From: Orychophragmus violaceus
Lineage: Eukaryota; Streptophyta; Magnoliopsida; Brassicales; Brassicaceae
Length of the DNA: 64,000 bases
Assembly (NCBI GenBank): GCA_030180135.1
Contig: CM058235.1
Coordinates: 17,136,720 to 17,200,719 of the forward strand
Direction of reading: 5' to 3'
Every line of letters begins with the position of its first letter. The stretch's first letter is position 1. Both the position numbers and the translations under genes were made by a program. This document shows positions 10,600-22,079 of the stretch, piece by piece. The notes beneath the pieces are model-generated. The model was not told where the DNA came from. It saw only the letters and a program-made list of their open reading frames with translations, and searched no databases.

Positions 10600-11173
10600 A
10601 ATACTTAGTAGTATAGTCTGTCATCTCTATTACAATTAAATTATATTGTTTTTTTTTGGTCAATCCCATAAAAAAATAACCAGTTACTTAAATTATATTG
10701 TTTAAAAATTAAAATTTGGAACGTACCATGTGTTTGGCATAAAAACAAAATCTTCAAATAGAGAAATTGCAACACTATTTAAGGGTGACCGTGTTGCCCT
10801 TAAAGCTTGTCCAATGGTGAAACTCACCAAAGTTTCTTAAAAAAAAATTTTTTTTGAAACTTAAAAAAAAAAAAAAATTGATTAATCCTAGTTCACCACG
10901 TCATGTGAACAGTGACGAACTAGGTCCTTAGCTAAAGATTTTAAGGATCGGATATTAACTGTAGCGTGGAACCCACATCATATTTTATTGTTTTTAGAAA
11001 ATTAAGACATTAGAAAATTAAGGACCAGTTTTTGTTGCGAGTATATCTTATATTTACTTCTCCTTTAATTTATCTCGTGATTGCTTTTCCCTTTACAGCC
11101 CCATTCCTCAGGACAACTGTTCCTTCATTTTTCTTCTCTTTTATTTTTATCTTTTTGCAACAACTAAATATAT

Positions 11174-11553
11174 ATTGGACAAATCGTAAAAATGACACAA
11201 AAAACATGTTTTATCATAAATATAGCAACAAAGAAGAAAAATCATAAAAATAGCACAAAAACATGTTTTGTCGCTAAATTAGCTTTAACCCTTAACCTTA
11301 AATACTAAACTCTAAACCCTAAATACTTAACCCTAAACCTTAAATAATAAACCTAAATCCTAAATACTAAACCCTAAACTCTAATAATAAATCCTAAACT
11401 CTAAATAATTAACCCTAAACCCTAAATTATATAATGTTATAAAAGTCTTTGTAATTAAAATAATACTAAAAATATGAATTATTTTCTTTGGTGCTATATT
11501 TATGTTAAGATATGTTTTTTGTGCTATTTTATGCTTTTTTTCATATATATATA
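11174..11553. mobile_element. MITE-like insertion with telomere-like core
   Basis: Absent from the matching place in unit 2, so an insertion (or precise loss). The inner ends are inverted repeats: AAAATGACACAAAAAACAT near 11188 against the reverse complement of 11490-11530 (AAAATAGCACAAAAAACAT). Flanks are TA-rich, compatible with a TA target. The centre (11286-11432) is degenerate CCCTAAA-like repeats. No coding. Confidence 0.65.
11286..11432 (+). repeat. Degenerate telomere-like CCCTAAA repeats
   Basis: About twenty imperfect copies of CCCTAAA/CCTAAAT with AAT interruptions. Interstitial and inside the MITE-like insertion, so not a chromosome end. Confidence 0.8.
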
Positions 11554-12304
11554 TATATATCTCAAATGATTCAAAACTGTTGTCAGAAAAAAAAACAAAA
11601 AATATTCAAAACTAATTAGTGCAAGTCATGATTTTGTCGTTTTTAAAGTGCTGTGATTAGAAATTTAGACATTCAATTTTGTAAAGCATTGATGGGCTTT
11701 TTCCAATGGGTCAATATTGACATTATGAACCTTTTCAGTTTTCATGATGTCTTCTCTGCAATCCCCACTTCTTTTTCTTCTTGTTGCTTCTCTCTGCTTT
11801 TGAAATTTTGAGCTTTATTAAGTCGACTGGTTCTCTTACGGTGGGAACGGCCTTGTGTGTGATGCTCCCGCTTGTGTCTTCCTCTCTTGTTTCCACAAGC
11901 CTGCTTCAACAAAACATGTTTTCAGTATTTAGAGGTGGAATAAGAGAAACTTATTGTACCTCACAAACATATTGACTCCACGTATCTCTTTCAGTTGACT
12001 TTCTTAAGGATGAATCATGACCCTATTCAGTTTCTGTTTTCAAGAAAGACTGGATGATCTCTGTCGCCGGTGATTTTATATAGTAGGTGATATCAGGGAT
12101 TCAAGTCATGCACATTGACAATGTGTTAGGAGTTTCATCTAGTAGGTGATATAGGGGGTTCAAGTCTTTTCAGGAAACGATTTGTTATATGGTGGATTCC
12201 AGACACATTTACTAGGAGGTACCAAAGGTTCAGGTCTTTCAGGATGTCGCATAGAATGTTGCTTGGATACTTTAAGTGATGTGATTGTGCATATTTTGGT
12301 TTAA

Positions 12305-12460
12305 TAGCATAGGAGATACATACCTTAAATATCTCGTGTATATTGTGTATATCTCTTAAAGAGATTCTCTCCATCAGATCTTTCCTAAAAGATCTCATCA
12401 ACTCTTGTATATAATGAAACGAGAGATGTCAATAATATTTAGCTTTCACAATAACCTTTA
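12305..12460 (+). repeat. Copia C 5' LTR
   Basis: About 156 bp ending AACCTTTA next to the primer site. It contains TATA-like and AAGAGATT motifs. The start is uncertain because no second LTR exists. Its TTTA end resembles the TA end of Copia F. Confidence 0.6.
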
Positions 12461-12472
12461 TGGTATCAGAGC
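12461..12472 (+). other. Primer-binding site, Copia C
   Basis: TGGTATCAGAGC, perfect match to the usual initiator methionine tRNA primer sequence. Confidence 0.92.
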
Positions 12473-12575
12473 AGGTGTAAAACCCTAAAAACTCTCTCGT
12501 TTCTCTTCTCCTCTTCGGCTCTTCCGCCTCCTCCCCTCTTCTCTTCGCTGCTTAAACTCAACATATCTCTTAGAT

Positions 12576-15500
12576 ATGTCTACCACAAACTCATCCTCTT
12601 CAACATCGGAATCAGCTCCGGTGTTCAACATTCAGGATCCCAAAAGCACTCTCATCTCTCTCAACATGGGTAGTGTTACAAAACTTACGGCTGCAAACTT
12701 CATAACTTGGCGCCTTCAAATCCAATCGTTGCTTGAGGCGCACGAACTCCATCACTTCATCTTCGATGATGATATCACACCAGCAGCAACAATCACACTT
12801 GATTCTGGTCTAGCTGCTCCGAATCCGAATCTCGCTGCCTGGAAACGCCAGGACAAGTTGCTTTACATCAACCTCATCGGGTCATTGTCACTAAGCGTCC
12901 AGCCAATTGTTGCAAGAGCAACAACATCTCGTGAAATCTGGGATATTCTCAACAAAACATATGGGAAACCGTCTCGTGGCCACATCAAAAACATCCGTCA
13001 ACAACTCAAGCAAAGCAACAAAGGCACTCTCTCGGTGAACGATTATATGCGAGGCATCATCAAAAAAGCCGACCAGCTTGCCTTGCTTGGATCACCTGTT
13101 GAACATGAAGACCTTCTTGATTACATCACAGAAGGGCTTGGAGACGATTACCGTGCTATAGTTGAAATGGTAAATGGACGAAATTCTCCGATCTCCACCG
13201 ATGAGTTGCATGAAAAACTTATCAACCGCGAGAACACACTTTCTCTCTCTTTGACGGAGTCAGCCATCCCTGTGACTGTTAATGCTGCTGAATACAAGCC
13301 AACTCAGTATCACAATCAAGGTCGTGGCTCGTCTACATATCGCGGAGGTCGCAATGGTGGAGGACGCGGAGGTTTTGGCCGTGGGTATCTCGGCAAATGT
13401 CAAATCTGTGGCACTCAAGGGCATAATGCTAAACGATGCCCTCAGTTCACCTCCTCCGCATCTCAGTCATCTCAGTATTGTGGTGCATCTCCTTCATGGC
13501 AACCGCAGGCTCCGCATTTACCTCTCCCACCTCCACAGTGGAAACAACAGGCGCATCATACCATGATGTGCACGGCTGATCAATCACCGTGGCTCCTTGA
13601 CAGCGGCGCCTCTCACCATGTAGCAACCAATCTCAGCAACCTCTCCATTCACTCACCGTACCAAGGCAGAGACGACGTCACTGTTGGCAATGGTGCAGGT
13701 TTATCTATCACTCATACCGGTTCTACTACCTTTGCTTATCCCTCACGCAATATTCATCTTGATAATATACTTTGTGTGCCGGCCATGAAGAAGAATCTTA
13801 TATCAGTGAATAAACTCTGCAAAACTAATAATGTTATTGTTCAACTTTGTCCCGATGATTTTCAGGTGAAGGATCTCAGCTCGGGGGCAACTGTTCTCAA
13901 AGGCAAAGCCAATGAAGGGGTGTATGAGTGGCCGATGATATCTCCTTCAAATCCTATCTCTGCGTTTTCTTGCAATAAAAGTTCTTTGTTTTCTTGGCAT
14001 TCTCGTTTAGGACATCCAAATTCTCATGTGCTAAAACATATTGTTTCAAACTTTGGTTTATCATCTAATGTTTCTGGTTCTTTTATTTGCAATGCGTGTC
14101 ATAGCACAAAAAGTCACAAACTTCCCTTTTCTTCGATTTCTTCTTTCAAAACTACCAAACCTCTGGAACTCATTTATTCTGATGTGTGGACATCGCCGGA
14201 AATCTCAGATGATGGCTATAAGTATTATGTCTTGTTCGTTGATCACCGTACACGATATACATGGCTTTATCCATTAAAAGCAAAATCGCAGGCTGCTAAT
14301 GTGTTCATCGCCTTCAAGTCTCTTGTCGAAACTCGGTTCAACACTAAAATTGTTGCGCTTTACTTGGACAATGGTGGTGAATATATAGCGCTGCGCTCAT
14401 ACCTCCGTTCACATGGGATCACCCATCTCACAACTCCTCCACACACTCCCGAACACAACGGGATGGTGGAACGAAGACATCGCCACATAGTGGAAACCGG
14501 ACTTGCTCTATTAGCTCATGCAAACACACCGCACAAGTTTTGGAGCTATGCGTTCACTACTGCCGTCTACCTCATTAACCGTCTCACGACACCAAATCTT
14601 CACAACAGCTCGCCTTTCCAGTTGCTGTTTCAGGAGGCGCCAAATTACAACAAACTTCGAACGTTTGGATGCCTCTGTTACCCATGGATTAGACCTTATG
14701 GCAACAACAAGTTCAGTCCGAAATCTACTCCCTGCATCTTCCTTGGCTACTCATTATCTCAGAGTGGTTTTTTATGCTTTGATGTCCACACATCACGAAT
14801 TTATGTTTCCCGTCACGTTGTGTTTCATGAGTCCGTTTTTCCGTATCATGAATTGTCATCTTCTCTGTCTTCTTCGTGCTCTTTTCATGACTTTAACAAT
14901 GCAGGTTCTTCTTCCGCGTCTCTTGTTCCTATATATCATCGGCCTCTCAACACGACTGTTGCCCCGAGCTTAGCCTCTTCACCACGACAATCGGAGGCGA
15001 CAACGCAAGATGACAATGAACCAGCGGTAAGTACAGACACATCTGTGTCCTCGACATCGGACTCTAATGATACCGACACAAGTTCACACTCTGAGGATCG
15101 TGACCAGTCTCATGTCGCTGAGCTTCCTCAACAACAACTCTCCAATGTTGTTCCAGTGACTGCACCCACCGGCAATCGCTCCATGCGAACTCGTCTGATG
15201 GATAATATCAAGAAGCCGAATCCAAAGTATGGCCTCACGGTTGTACTAAAGGAAATTGAACCCGCTACTCATACTCAAGCCCTCAAGGAAGAAAAATGGA
15301 GGAAATCTATGAGCTCTGAGTTTGATGCACACGGTACTCATCATACATGGGACTTGGTGGAACGTTCACATGCAAAGAATATTGTAGGCTGTCGTTGGGT
15401 TTATCGTATCAAACGCAAACCTGATGGATCTGTTGAGCGCTATAAATCTCGTCTCGTTGCCAAGGGGTTTCACCAGCGTCCTGGGCTAGACTTCGAAGAT

Positions 15501-16582
15501 ACATTCAGTCCGGTCATTAAACACGCTACAATTCGTCTGGTTCTCGCGGCGGCTATTGGCTATGGTTGGCCTATTCGTCAGCTTGACGTTAATAATGCAT
15601 TTCTTCAAGGGCATCTCAATGAAGAAGTCTATATGGTACAACCACCAGGGTTCATTGATCGGGACAGGCCAGACCATGTGTGTCGCCTACGCAAAGCCAT
15701 CTATGGCCTCAAACAGGCTCCTCGTGCGTGGTACAATGAGCTGCGGAAATTTCTACTCAGTATTGGATTCATCAGTTCACTTGCTGATGCTTCCTTATTT
15801 GTTCTCTGCAATGGTACATCTCTTCTCTATATCCTGGTGTATGTTGATGATATCATCGTTACAGGAACAATTTCTGCAGAGGTACTTCGTGTCATTCAGT
15901 TGCTTGCCAAACGGTTTCTGCTCAAAGACATGGGTGACTTATCTTACTTTCTTGGGATGGAGGCGACACGTTCCTCACATGGTTTGCTTCTCACGCAAAC
16001 GAAATACGTCACTGATCTCTTGCATCGCTACAACATGACTCAAGCAAAACCGGTTGCAACACCAATGAGCTCCTCTCAGGAAATCACGCTATACTCTGGT
16101 CAAGAGCTTCCGGACCCAACTCCTTATCGCGCTGCCGTTGGGAGTCTTCAATACCTCAGTCTCACACGACCGGACATTGCTTTTGCCGTCAACAGACTAT
16201 CGCAATACATGCACAAACCCACAACAGTGCATGAAGAAGCCATGAAGTGTGTTCTCAGATATCTTGTCGGCACTGCTAACAAAGGGATCTTCTTCTCCTC
16301 ATCTACACCATTCACCTTACATGCTTACACAGATGCAGATTGGGCTGGCAACAAAGATGATTATACATCTACTGGTGGTTACATTGTCTTCCTGGGAAAG
16401 CAACCTGTTTCTTGGGCTTCACGTAAGCAGAAAGGCGTCTCTAGGTCCTCCACTGAGGCAGAGTATAGAGCCGTTTCTGAAGCTGTCTCGGAGGTGCAAT
16501 GGATCATGTCTCTAATGTCTGAGTTACGCCTTCGCTCTTCCTCAATTCCGACAGTCTATTGCGACAACATTGGTGCTTTAGT
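12576..16582 (+). CDS. Copia C gag-pol polyprotein, truncated in RNase H
   Basis: One open frame of about 1335 codons of element sequence, running 15 codons further into LTR sequence (stop at 16628). Domains in order: gag (LTAANFITWRLQIQSLLEAH, residues 35-54), CCHC knuckle CQICGTQGHNAKRC at 275-288, protease WLLDSGASHH with DSGA at 342-345, GAG-pre-integrase HSRLGHPN at 475, integrase with D536, D598 and the PEHNGMVERRHRH block (E near 632), RT with YVDD at 1089-1092, and RNase H with DADW at 1253 and SSTEAEYR near 1296. The frame ends at YCDNIGA, about 100 residues short of the normal Copia end. All visible catalytic residues are kept, so it decayed little before or after truncation. Confidence 0.93.
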
Positions 16583-17744
16583 GAGAGATTCTCATGTTAC
16601 TCACTTCTTCTTTTTTTCTTTTATGTGAATATGTTGAGTAGATGAACACTTACTTGAATCAGATGCTTTGAAATTTTATTGCGTTTTCATATTTTTATTT
16701 TAGATGTTGCTATGTTCACTTATGTTTACGGGACATTGTTGAATTAGTCTATGTATGTTGGTTATTTAAATTTATCGTCGATATTTGAATTTTATGTTAA
16801 AATTGGTGATACATTGTTTCAAAAGTGGAGAATATATGTGTTACAAAATACTTTGTAGTATAGAAACAAAATCTTCAAATAGAGAAATTGCAATACTATT
16901 TTAGGGTGACCGTGTTGCCCTTAGTTACAGTAAAGGTATGACACATGTCTATTAAAAGACATTAGAAAATTAAGGACCATTTTTTTGTTGCGAGTATATC
17001 TTATATTTACTTCTCCTTTAATTTATCTCGTGATTGCTTTTCCCTTTACAGCCCCATTCCTCAGGACAACTGTTCCTTCATTTTTCTTCTCTCTTTTATT
17101 TTAACCTTTTTGCAACAACTAAATATATATCTCAAATGATTCAAAACTGTTGTAAAAAAAAAGATTCGAAACTAATTAGTGCAAGTCATGATTTTGTCGT
17201 TTTTAAAGTGCCGTGGTTCAATTTTGTAAAGCCTTGATGGGCTTTTTTCAATGGGTCCAATATTGACATTATGAACCTTTTTCAGTTTTCATGATGTATT
17301 GTCTTCTCTGCAATCCCCACTTCTTTTTCTTCTTGTTGCTTCTCTCTGCTTTTGAAATTTTGAGCTTTATTAAGTCGACTGGTTCTCTTACGGTGTGAAC
17401 GGCCTTGTGTGTGATGCTCCCACTTGTGTCTTGCTCTCTTGTTTCCACATGCCTGCTTCAACAAAACATGTTTTCAGTATTTAGAGTTTCCACTTTTTGA
17501 GTTTAAGAGAAACTTATTGTACCTCACAGACATATTGACTCCACAGATCTCTTTCAGTTGACTTTCTTAAGGATGAATCATGACCCTATTCAGTTTCTGT
17601 TTTCAGGAAAGACTGGGGGATCTCTGTCGCCGGTTTAACCACCCCATGACTCTTCAGATTTGCCATTAAACTCACACACACAACCAAGAGAGATTGTTAA
17701 AGTTTGTTCTATAAGTCGAAATATTGATGAAACTCATAGTGTAT

Positions 17745-18629
17745 ACTTACTTAATAAGCACTCTGTTGCATCAACGTGATGGATATTCCAGCCAAAGACC
17801 TATTGATTCTCCTTTTCTGAAACACAACATATAAAAAATGAAATGATGGACCAATTCTACAATTGGAGACTTTCACGTTTTGCTTACTTGACGATTTAGG
17901 AGCCTTGTGGTATTTAACTAGACCCTATCAATTGCTTCCTCCAACATAATCCTCAACTTATCATCCTTGCTGCTCTCTTCGAACCACAAAACTGAACCAT
18001 TATCGGAACTATTTATGTCTGATAGATACGTGTTCAGGAAGTCTTCAAGCTCCTGGTTTGTAGATGTCATATACTTTGTCAAGTAATCCCGCATCTACAA
18101 TGGAATCTACTCTTTGTCCAGCACCGTGGTTACAACCGTCCATACATATCAAACAGTAATCAACTCGAGATGCATCGATGCATCCCCAGTTCTTCCCTGC
18201 CGCATACATTAGTTAATTAACTTGTCACAGCAGATTATAAGAGGAAGAAACAACCTACCTCTGCAGATATAGCTTGCTCGGAAGAACTCCTCTGCTAGCA
18301 TGTAAGCTCAGGTATTGATTAATACAACGACATCAGAAACAGAGAAAAAGAGGCATGCATTTTGTACTCACGGGAATGGTGGTCTCGAAAATCCTTAGCC
18401 GTGAACTCCATATCTGGGCTCACCGGCACTCCTAAAATTCCCACATCAAAACAAGCTAAAATTTCACAATCGCAAATCAAAAATTGAAGGAACCTTTCTG
18501 CTCGTTGATGGTGACCTTATTGGTGAGAACGTCGACGCCAAGTCAACGGGTAGCTTCGATTTCCCAGATCCCGTGGGACCCATTATCACGACCACCTTCG
18601 CCTTCTTTTCCCTTGGTCGATTCCGCCAT
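17745..18629 (-). pseudogene. IPT2: tRNA isopentenyltransferase (IPT2-like) pseudogene
   Basis: From ATG at 18629 the minus strand reads MAEST, then after a frameshift KVVVIMGPTGSGKSKLPVDLAS with the P-loop GPTGSGKS. About 20 residues are lost before DVLTNKVTINEQK. Later exons give GVPVSPDMEFTAKDFRD (18400-18450, followed by a GTGAGT donor), YLSLHASRGVLPSKLY (about 18260-18310), GKNWGCIDASRVDYCLICMD and VDAGLLDKVYDIYKPGA (18060-18200), then ELEDFL, KDDKLRIMLEEAIDRV (17920-18030) and FGWNIHHVDATECLLS (about 17750-17800). These match, in order, plant tRNA dimethylallyltransferase (A. thaliana IPT2), which modifies A37 of tRNAs reading UNN codons and yields cis-zeatin. Large exon pieces, including the middle substrate-binding part, are deleted, and stops and frameshifts are present. 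Introns are retained, so this is a decayed gene copy, not a retrocopy. Confidence 0.9.
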
Positions 18630-18879
18630 TGCTAAGGTTTAACGACATCGCAGAAACCTCTTCTTCTTCTTCACTCTCCCTCTTCGCCTTTCTGACTTGT
18701 AAACCAGATCAAGTAGTAACTCCCAAAATCGGATTATTGGTTCCGGTTGACAACTTAACCGATTTCAATTCGGTCCAATACGCGTGCTTTGCAATACCAC
18801 CTTGGGCCCTAAGCTTTAGGTGAAAAAAATTATAATCTCGAACAATCAAGAATTTGATTTGAATTAGAACATAGTCGTT
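18630..18879. other. Former upstream region of the IPT2 pseudogene
   Basis: CT-rich leader-like stretch (CTTCTTCTTCTTC near 18660) then a TTCGGTCCAATA region. No gene seen. Direction fits a promoter of the minus-strand IPT2 remnant. Confidence 0.4.
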
Positions 18880-19672
18880 TATTTGAGCTAACATGGACAC
18901 AATGGTGCATTGACATGGGTATCAAGATTGATGTCATGGTTGCAGAAGTTATCAGAACTCACAGGAAGAAATATCACATAGCTGATGTGCTTAACGACAT
19001 GGAATATCAAATTCGATGTCTCAAGCAAAAAGGATTAACCGGACAGGAAGACCGACTCTTATGGACGGTTACAAGGGACAAATACAAACAATGCTTTAGT
19101 TTGTCAGAGACATGGAGACTTGTAAGAGATGCACATCCAACTACGGATTGGTACAATGGTATATGGTTTATAAAAGCCACTCCCAATTACTCGTTCTTGG
19201 CATGGATTGATGTGTTGAACCGTCTATGAACCGAAGACCGTGTGGCGACATAGAACTTGGGAATTGACATCTCCTGTGTTTTCTGCAAGTTTCAGTTGTA
19301 GAGGTCATCTATTCTTTGAATGCATATACACAACAGAAGGATGGGAGATCCTAACGAAGAAACTCATGAGGCCACAATATTCAGAAAGGTGGGACCAACT
19401 GGTTGATGCAATTGTATGCATCAACGGACAAGACGACATTGTGGCTTGTGAGATATGCTTTCCAAATATCGATCCATATATACAGTAATTGGCGGGAAAG
19501 AAATCATCGGAGACAGGGTGAGAGAAGTATCTCGATCATTAGCTTGTCTAGCTTTATGGACAAAGGAACCAGAAACTGCATCTCAACAATTCGTGAAGAT
19601 GTGAAAGGGAGACATGCTTTTCTTATGGACAGTGGTTTGAATCAAGATGAAATTAGTCTTGTTTGAGCTGTG
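18880..19672 (+). pseudogene. LINE ORF2 tail with zf-RVT domain
   Basis: Frames read LSETWRLVRDAHPTTDWYNG then IWFIKATPNYSFLAWIDVLNRL, the start of the RT-linked zinc-binding (zf-RVT) domain at the end of plant LINE ORF2 and related host copies. After a stop and a frame change come CVFCKF, GHLFFECIYTTEGWEILTKK and IYSNWRERNHRRQGE, the rest of that domain. No RT or endonuclease is present, so it is a 5'-truncated LINE, as usual for these elements. The region ends near a TGTAAAAAGG tail before the Copia D insertion. Confidence 0.8.
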
Positions 19673-19739
19673 CTCTTAGTTTTTTCGGTTTAGAAGCACA
19701 AATAACAAAAGCTACAACTTGATGTAAAAAGGTTTTTTA

Positions 19740-19912
19740 TGTTATGAATAATAATATGGATGCCCATTATAAGGCCCATCTCGTAGTAGCTTCTAGAATT
19801 ACTTGTACTCTAGGTTTTACTTGGTCTCCATGTTCTTGTACTCCTATATAAAGGAGTCTTCATTCATTGGAATAATCATCACCAATTCTTCTATCTCTCT
19901 TCTTTCACAACA
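19740..19912 (+). repeat. Copia D 5' LTR
   Basis: 173 bp, TGTTATGAAT to TTCACAACA. Has CTATATAAAGGAG (TATA box) near 19844. By eye identical to 23807-23979. Confidence 0.95.
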
Positions 19913-19926
19913 CGTTATCAGCACGA
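19913..19926 (+). other. Primer-binding site, Copia D
   Basis: CGTTATCAGCACGA directly after the LTR. It differs from the usual TGGTATCAGAGC primer and is shared with other plant Copia families. Confidence 0.75.
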
Positions 19927-21240
19927 TAGTCTCTCTCTTCCTATTTTCTTACACCGAAAAGGTGAGATTAGTTTATGTTTAGTTTATGTCTTATTCTGGG
20001 ATGATAAGTGATGTCTTCTCTGAATATCGTTATGATAGGCTATGCCTTCACGATTATGATCTCTGATCTTATTCATAATAGAGATGATTGTCAATACTTA
20101 TCTAGAATAAAAAATTTTATCATGGTTTAATCATGTATTTAAACCATGTTTATTATCGATTCATGGTTTATCTTAACAGATTCAATTCTATATTTTTGCT
20201 TGTGTTCAATAACTTCGAGTTATTATATCTTTTTGATTTGATTATTTCATTGTTTTAATGTTTCTTATAAGTAAAAGATTTTGTTTCATTGTGTTTCCAA
20301 AATTTTAGATTCTGATTTAAGGAAAATATTTAAGTTTCTATTCTTAAATATCAATATATTCCCTTTTATTTTAAGGAAAATATTTAGTTTCTATTTTTCC
20401 TTTTTGCTTTCAAGAAATCATATCCTCACCAGAAGTGAGAAAATAATGGTAGCAATATGTGATGATGAAAGAAATTTGTGTGAGTACAATGTCAAGTTTT
20501 ATAAAGATTATTGACAGCTCTAGAAGAGCGAATTGCCTATGGGAACGCAATTTGAAATCATTAATGCGTTATATTTTCCCAAGTCTCAAAGGTCAAAAGA
20601 ATCTAAGATACACATGACCTAAGTTGGGTATGTTGTTGATTTCGTGGGATTCAATTCGAGATAGATGAACCTGGAGTGTTACTATCTCGAGGGGGAGAAC
20701 TAGAGAATCCCACATCCATTCTAAGTACTAAGTGGAACATCATGAAGATTATGTTCAAACTGAAAATAGACTTGATGAATCATTTATAAAGAAATCCAAA
20801 GGGATTTTAAATTTAATCATGTTGAGACAATAAGGGAAATGTTGAATGCCTTCAACAGAAGTAATACCCGAGGCAATAAATGTATTTTGGAGAAAATACA
20901 TGCATTATCTATTGAATTGTACTACACTACTACACACATATTATTAAAATGGAGATAAATGTTATGGTAAACCAGAAGTTTACTGAAAGTTTAATTTTTG
21001 GCAAACCGGTTATGCCATTCCGGTTTTGTAATGATGCGACATTCATTGAAGAACCAGAGATTCTTACGAATGATCTGCTATATGCTTCTTGCTCACAAGG
21101 CAATACGATAAAACGATTTCACCAGCCAAAATAGATTTGGAATCTATTTAATTTATGGAAAGTATACAAGGAAATGTTTGTGGGCTTGATCACCCACTGG
21201 TGGACTGATCATCCACCATATGTTTATATATTAACACATC
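19927..21240 (+). other. Copia D leader and lost gag region
   Basis: 1.3 kb in which gag and protease should lie. Short open frames (20281-20514, 20949-21134) have no recognisable motif. AT-rich; reads as a badly decayed or replaced interior. Confidence 0.6.
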
Positions 21241-21850
21241 GATAAGATTGTCGTATGTATGTATCCTTGTCATAAATCCGCAACTTAAAGTGTGCGATAC
21301 TAATTGGTAATACTGGTGAAACTGAGCAGCATTGATTCGCATATAGCCAAAGAGTAAAATAGCTCTCCCCATCAAATTGGTTTTGGGTCAGGAACCATAA
21401 ATCCCCATCTAGAGAAGTTGGATAAGTTGCTCCACAACAATACAAAAGATGGGACCTCAAAGGAGGTTATAAATATATGTTGGATATGATTCTCCATTGA
21501 TGATTAGACTCTTTTAATGAGTCAATTTATCCAACTTTAGGGAGAGAAAATAAACAGCTGGAAAAGAAATGAATTATCTATGATCCTCCTACTAAAGAGC
21601 GTGAATAGAAGTCCAAATGAATGTACGAAATATAATTCAAGTATATTGGTTAAGCAATTTGTTGTCAGATGCTTCAACTGGCCCTAATAGAGTGACAAAG
21701 TCACATACCAGCTGTAAATGCTCCAGTTAAATTGGATGTCCCAGAAGGACAGTATCAAACTGCTAGTGAGTCTAAAGAGCGCTTGAAGCGTGATAGACCT
21801 ATCGGTTCCAAAGATAAGAATCCTCGAAAAAGAAAAGGAGCATGAATGAG
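21240..21850 (+). pseudogene. Copia D integrase C-terminal and linker remnant
   Basis: Broken frames give KRWDLKGGYKYML, the GPQRRLGIYVGYD-type block, then YPTLGRE, then DPPTKE, KSHIPAVNAPVKLDVPEGQ (21705-21765) and RPIGSKDKNPRKRK (21798-21840). These are the post-integrase and linker blocks of one Copia lineage. The integrase core is missing. Many stops. Confidence 0.7.
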
Positions 21851-22079
21851 AATGGCAGTACCGAGGAATGAAATATTAAAGATCTCGAGAAGAGATGATA
21901 AACATGACAAGAAAGAAAGTCAGGTACCTGAGAATATGAAAATCTCAAATAACTATGTCATGTCTTGAATAATATGGAACCGATATCAAATCGACGTCGT
22001 TAATAATTATGCATGCAGTATAGCAGTTGATGAGAATGAGGATCATAAGACATCTATTGAAGAGTGTACACAAAGAAGT

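Larger units (their letters stand above)
10077..12071 (+). repeat. Tandem duplication unit 1 (LTR end plus flank)
   Basis: Starts in the T-arm part of the gypsy E 3' LTR and runs through its right flank to CTGTCGCCGGT at 12071. Unit 2 (12072-17634) repeats this without some insertions and with Copia C inside. Unit 1 has extra blocks at about 10617-10740, 10800-10985 and 11174-11553. Apart from these repeats I see no gene; short frames such as 11032-11247 and 11781-11975 occur in both units without conservation as protein. Confidence 0.8.
12305..16582 (+). mobile_element. Copia C (Ale-like), 3' end missing
   Basis: Short 5' LTR, primer site, then one long gag-pol frame. The element stops inside RNase H and joins gypsy LTR sequence directly, with no 3' LTR or polypurine tract. 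About 60 bp of target are lost. This is not a normal insertion end and suggests a later deletion or repair joining. Confidence 0.85.
12072..17634 (+). repeat. Tandem duplication unit 2, interrupted by Copia C
   Basis: 12072-12304 matches 10077-10265 of unit 1, and 16583-17634 matches 10328-12071. Both units end with CTGTCGCCGGT. Between the halves sits Copia C, and about 60 bp of LTR (10265-10325 equivalent) are missing at its position. 17640-17744 between the unit end and the IPT2 remnant shows nothing recognisable. Confidence 0.8.

Noticed and set aside
11286..11432. True telomere
   Set aside because: Short, degenerate, and flanked on both sides by ordinary transposon sequence.
18165..18185. 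TGCATCGATGCA palindrome
   Set aside because: It codes for CIDAS in the IPT2 remnant, is single, and lacks the TCGAYCGA core; chance.
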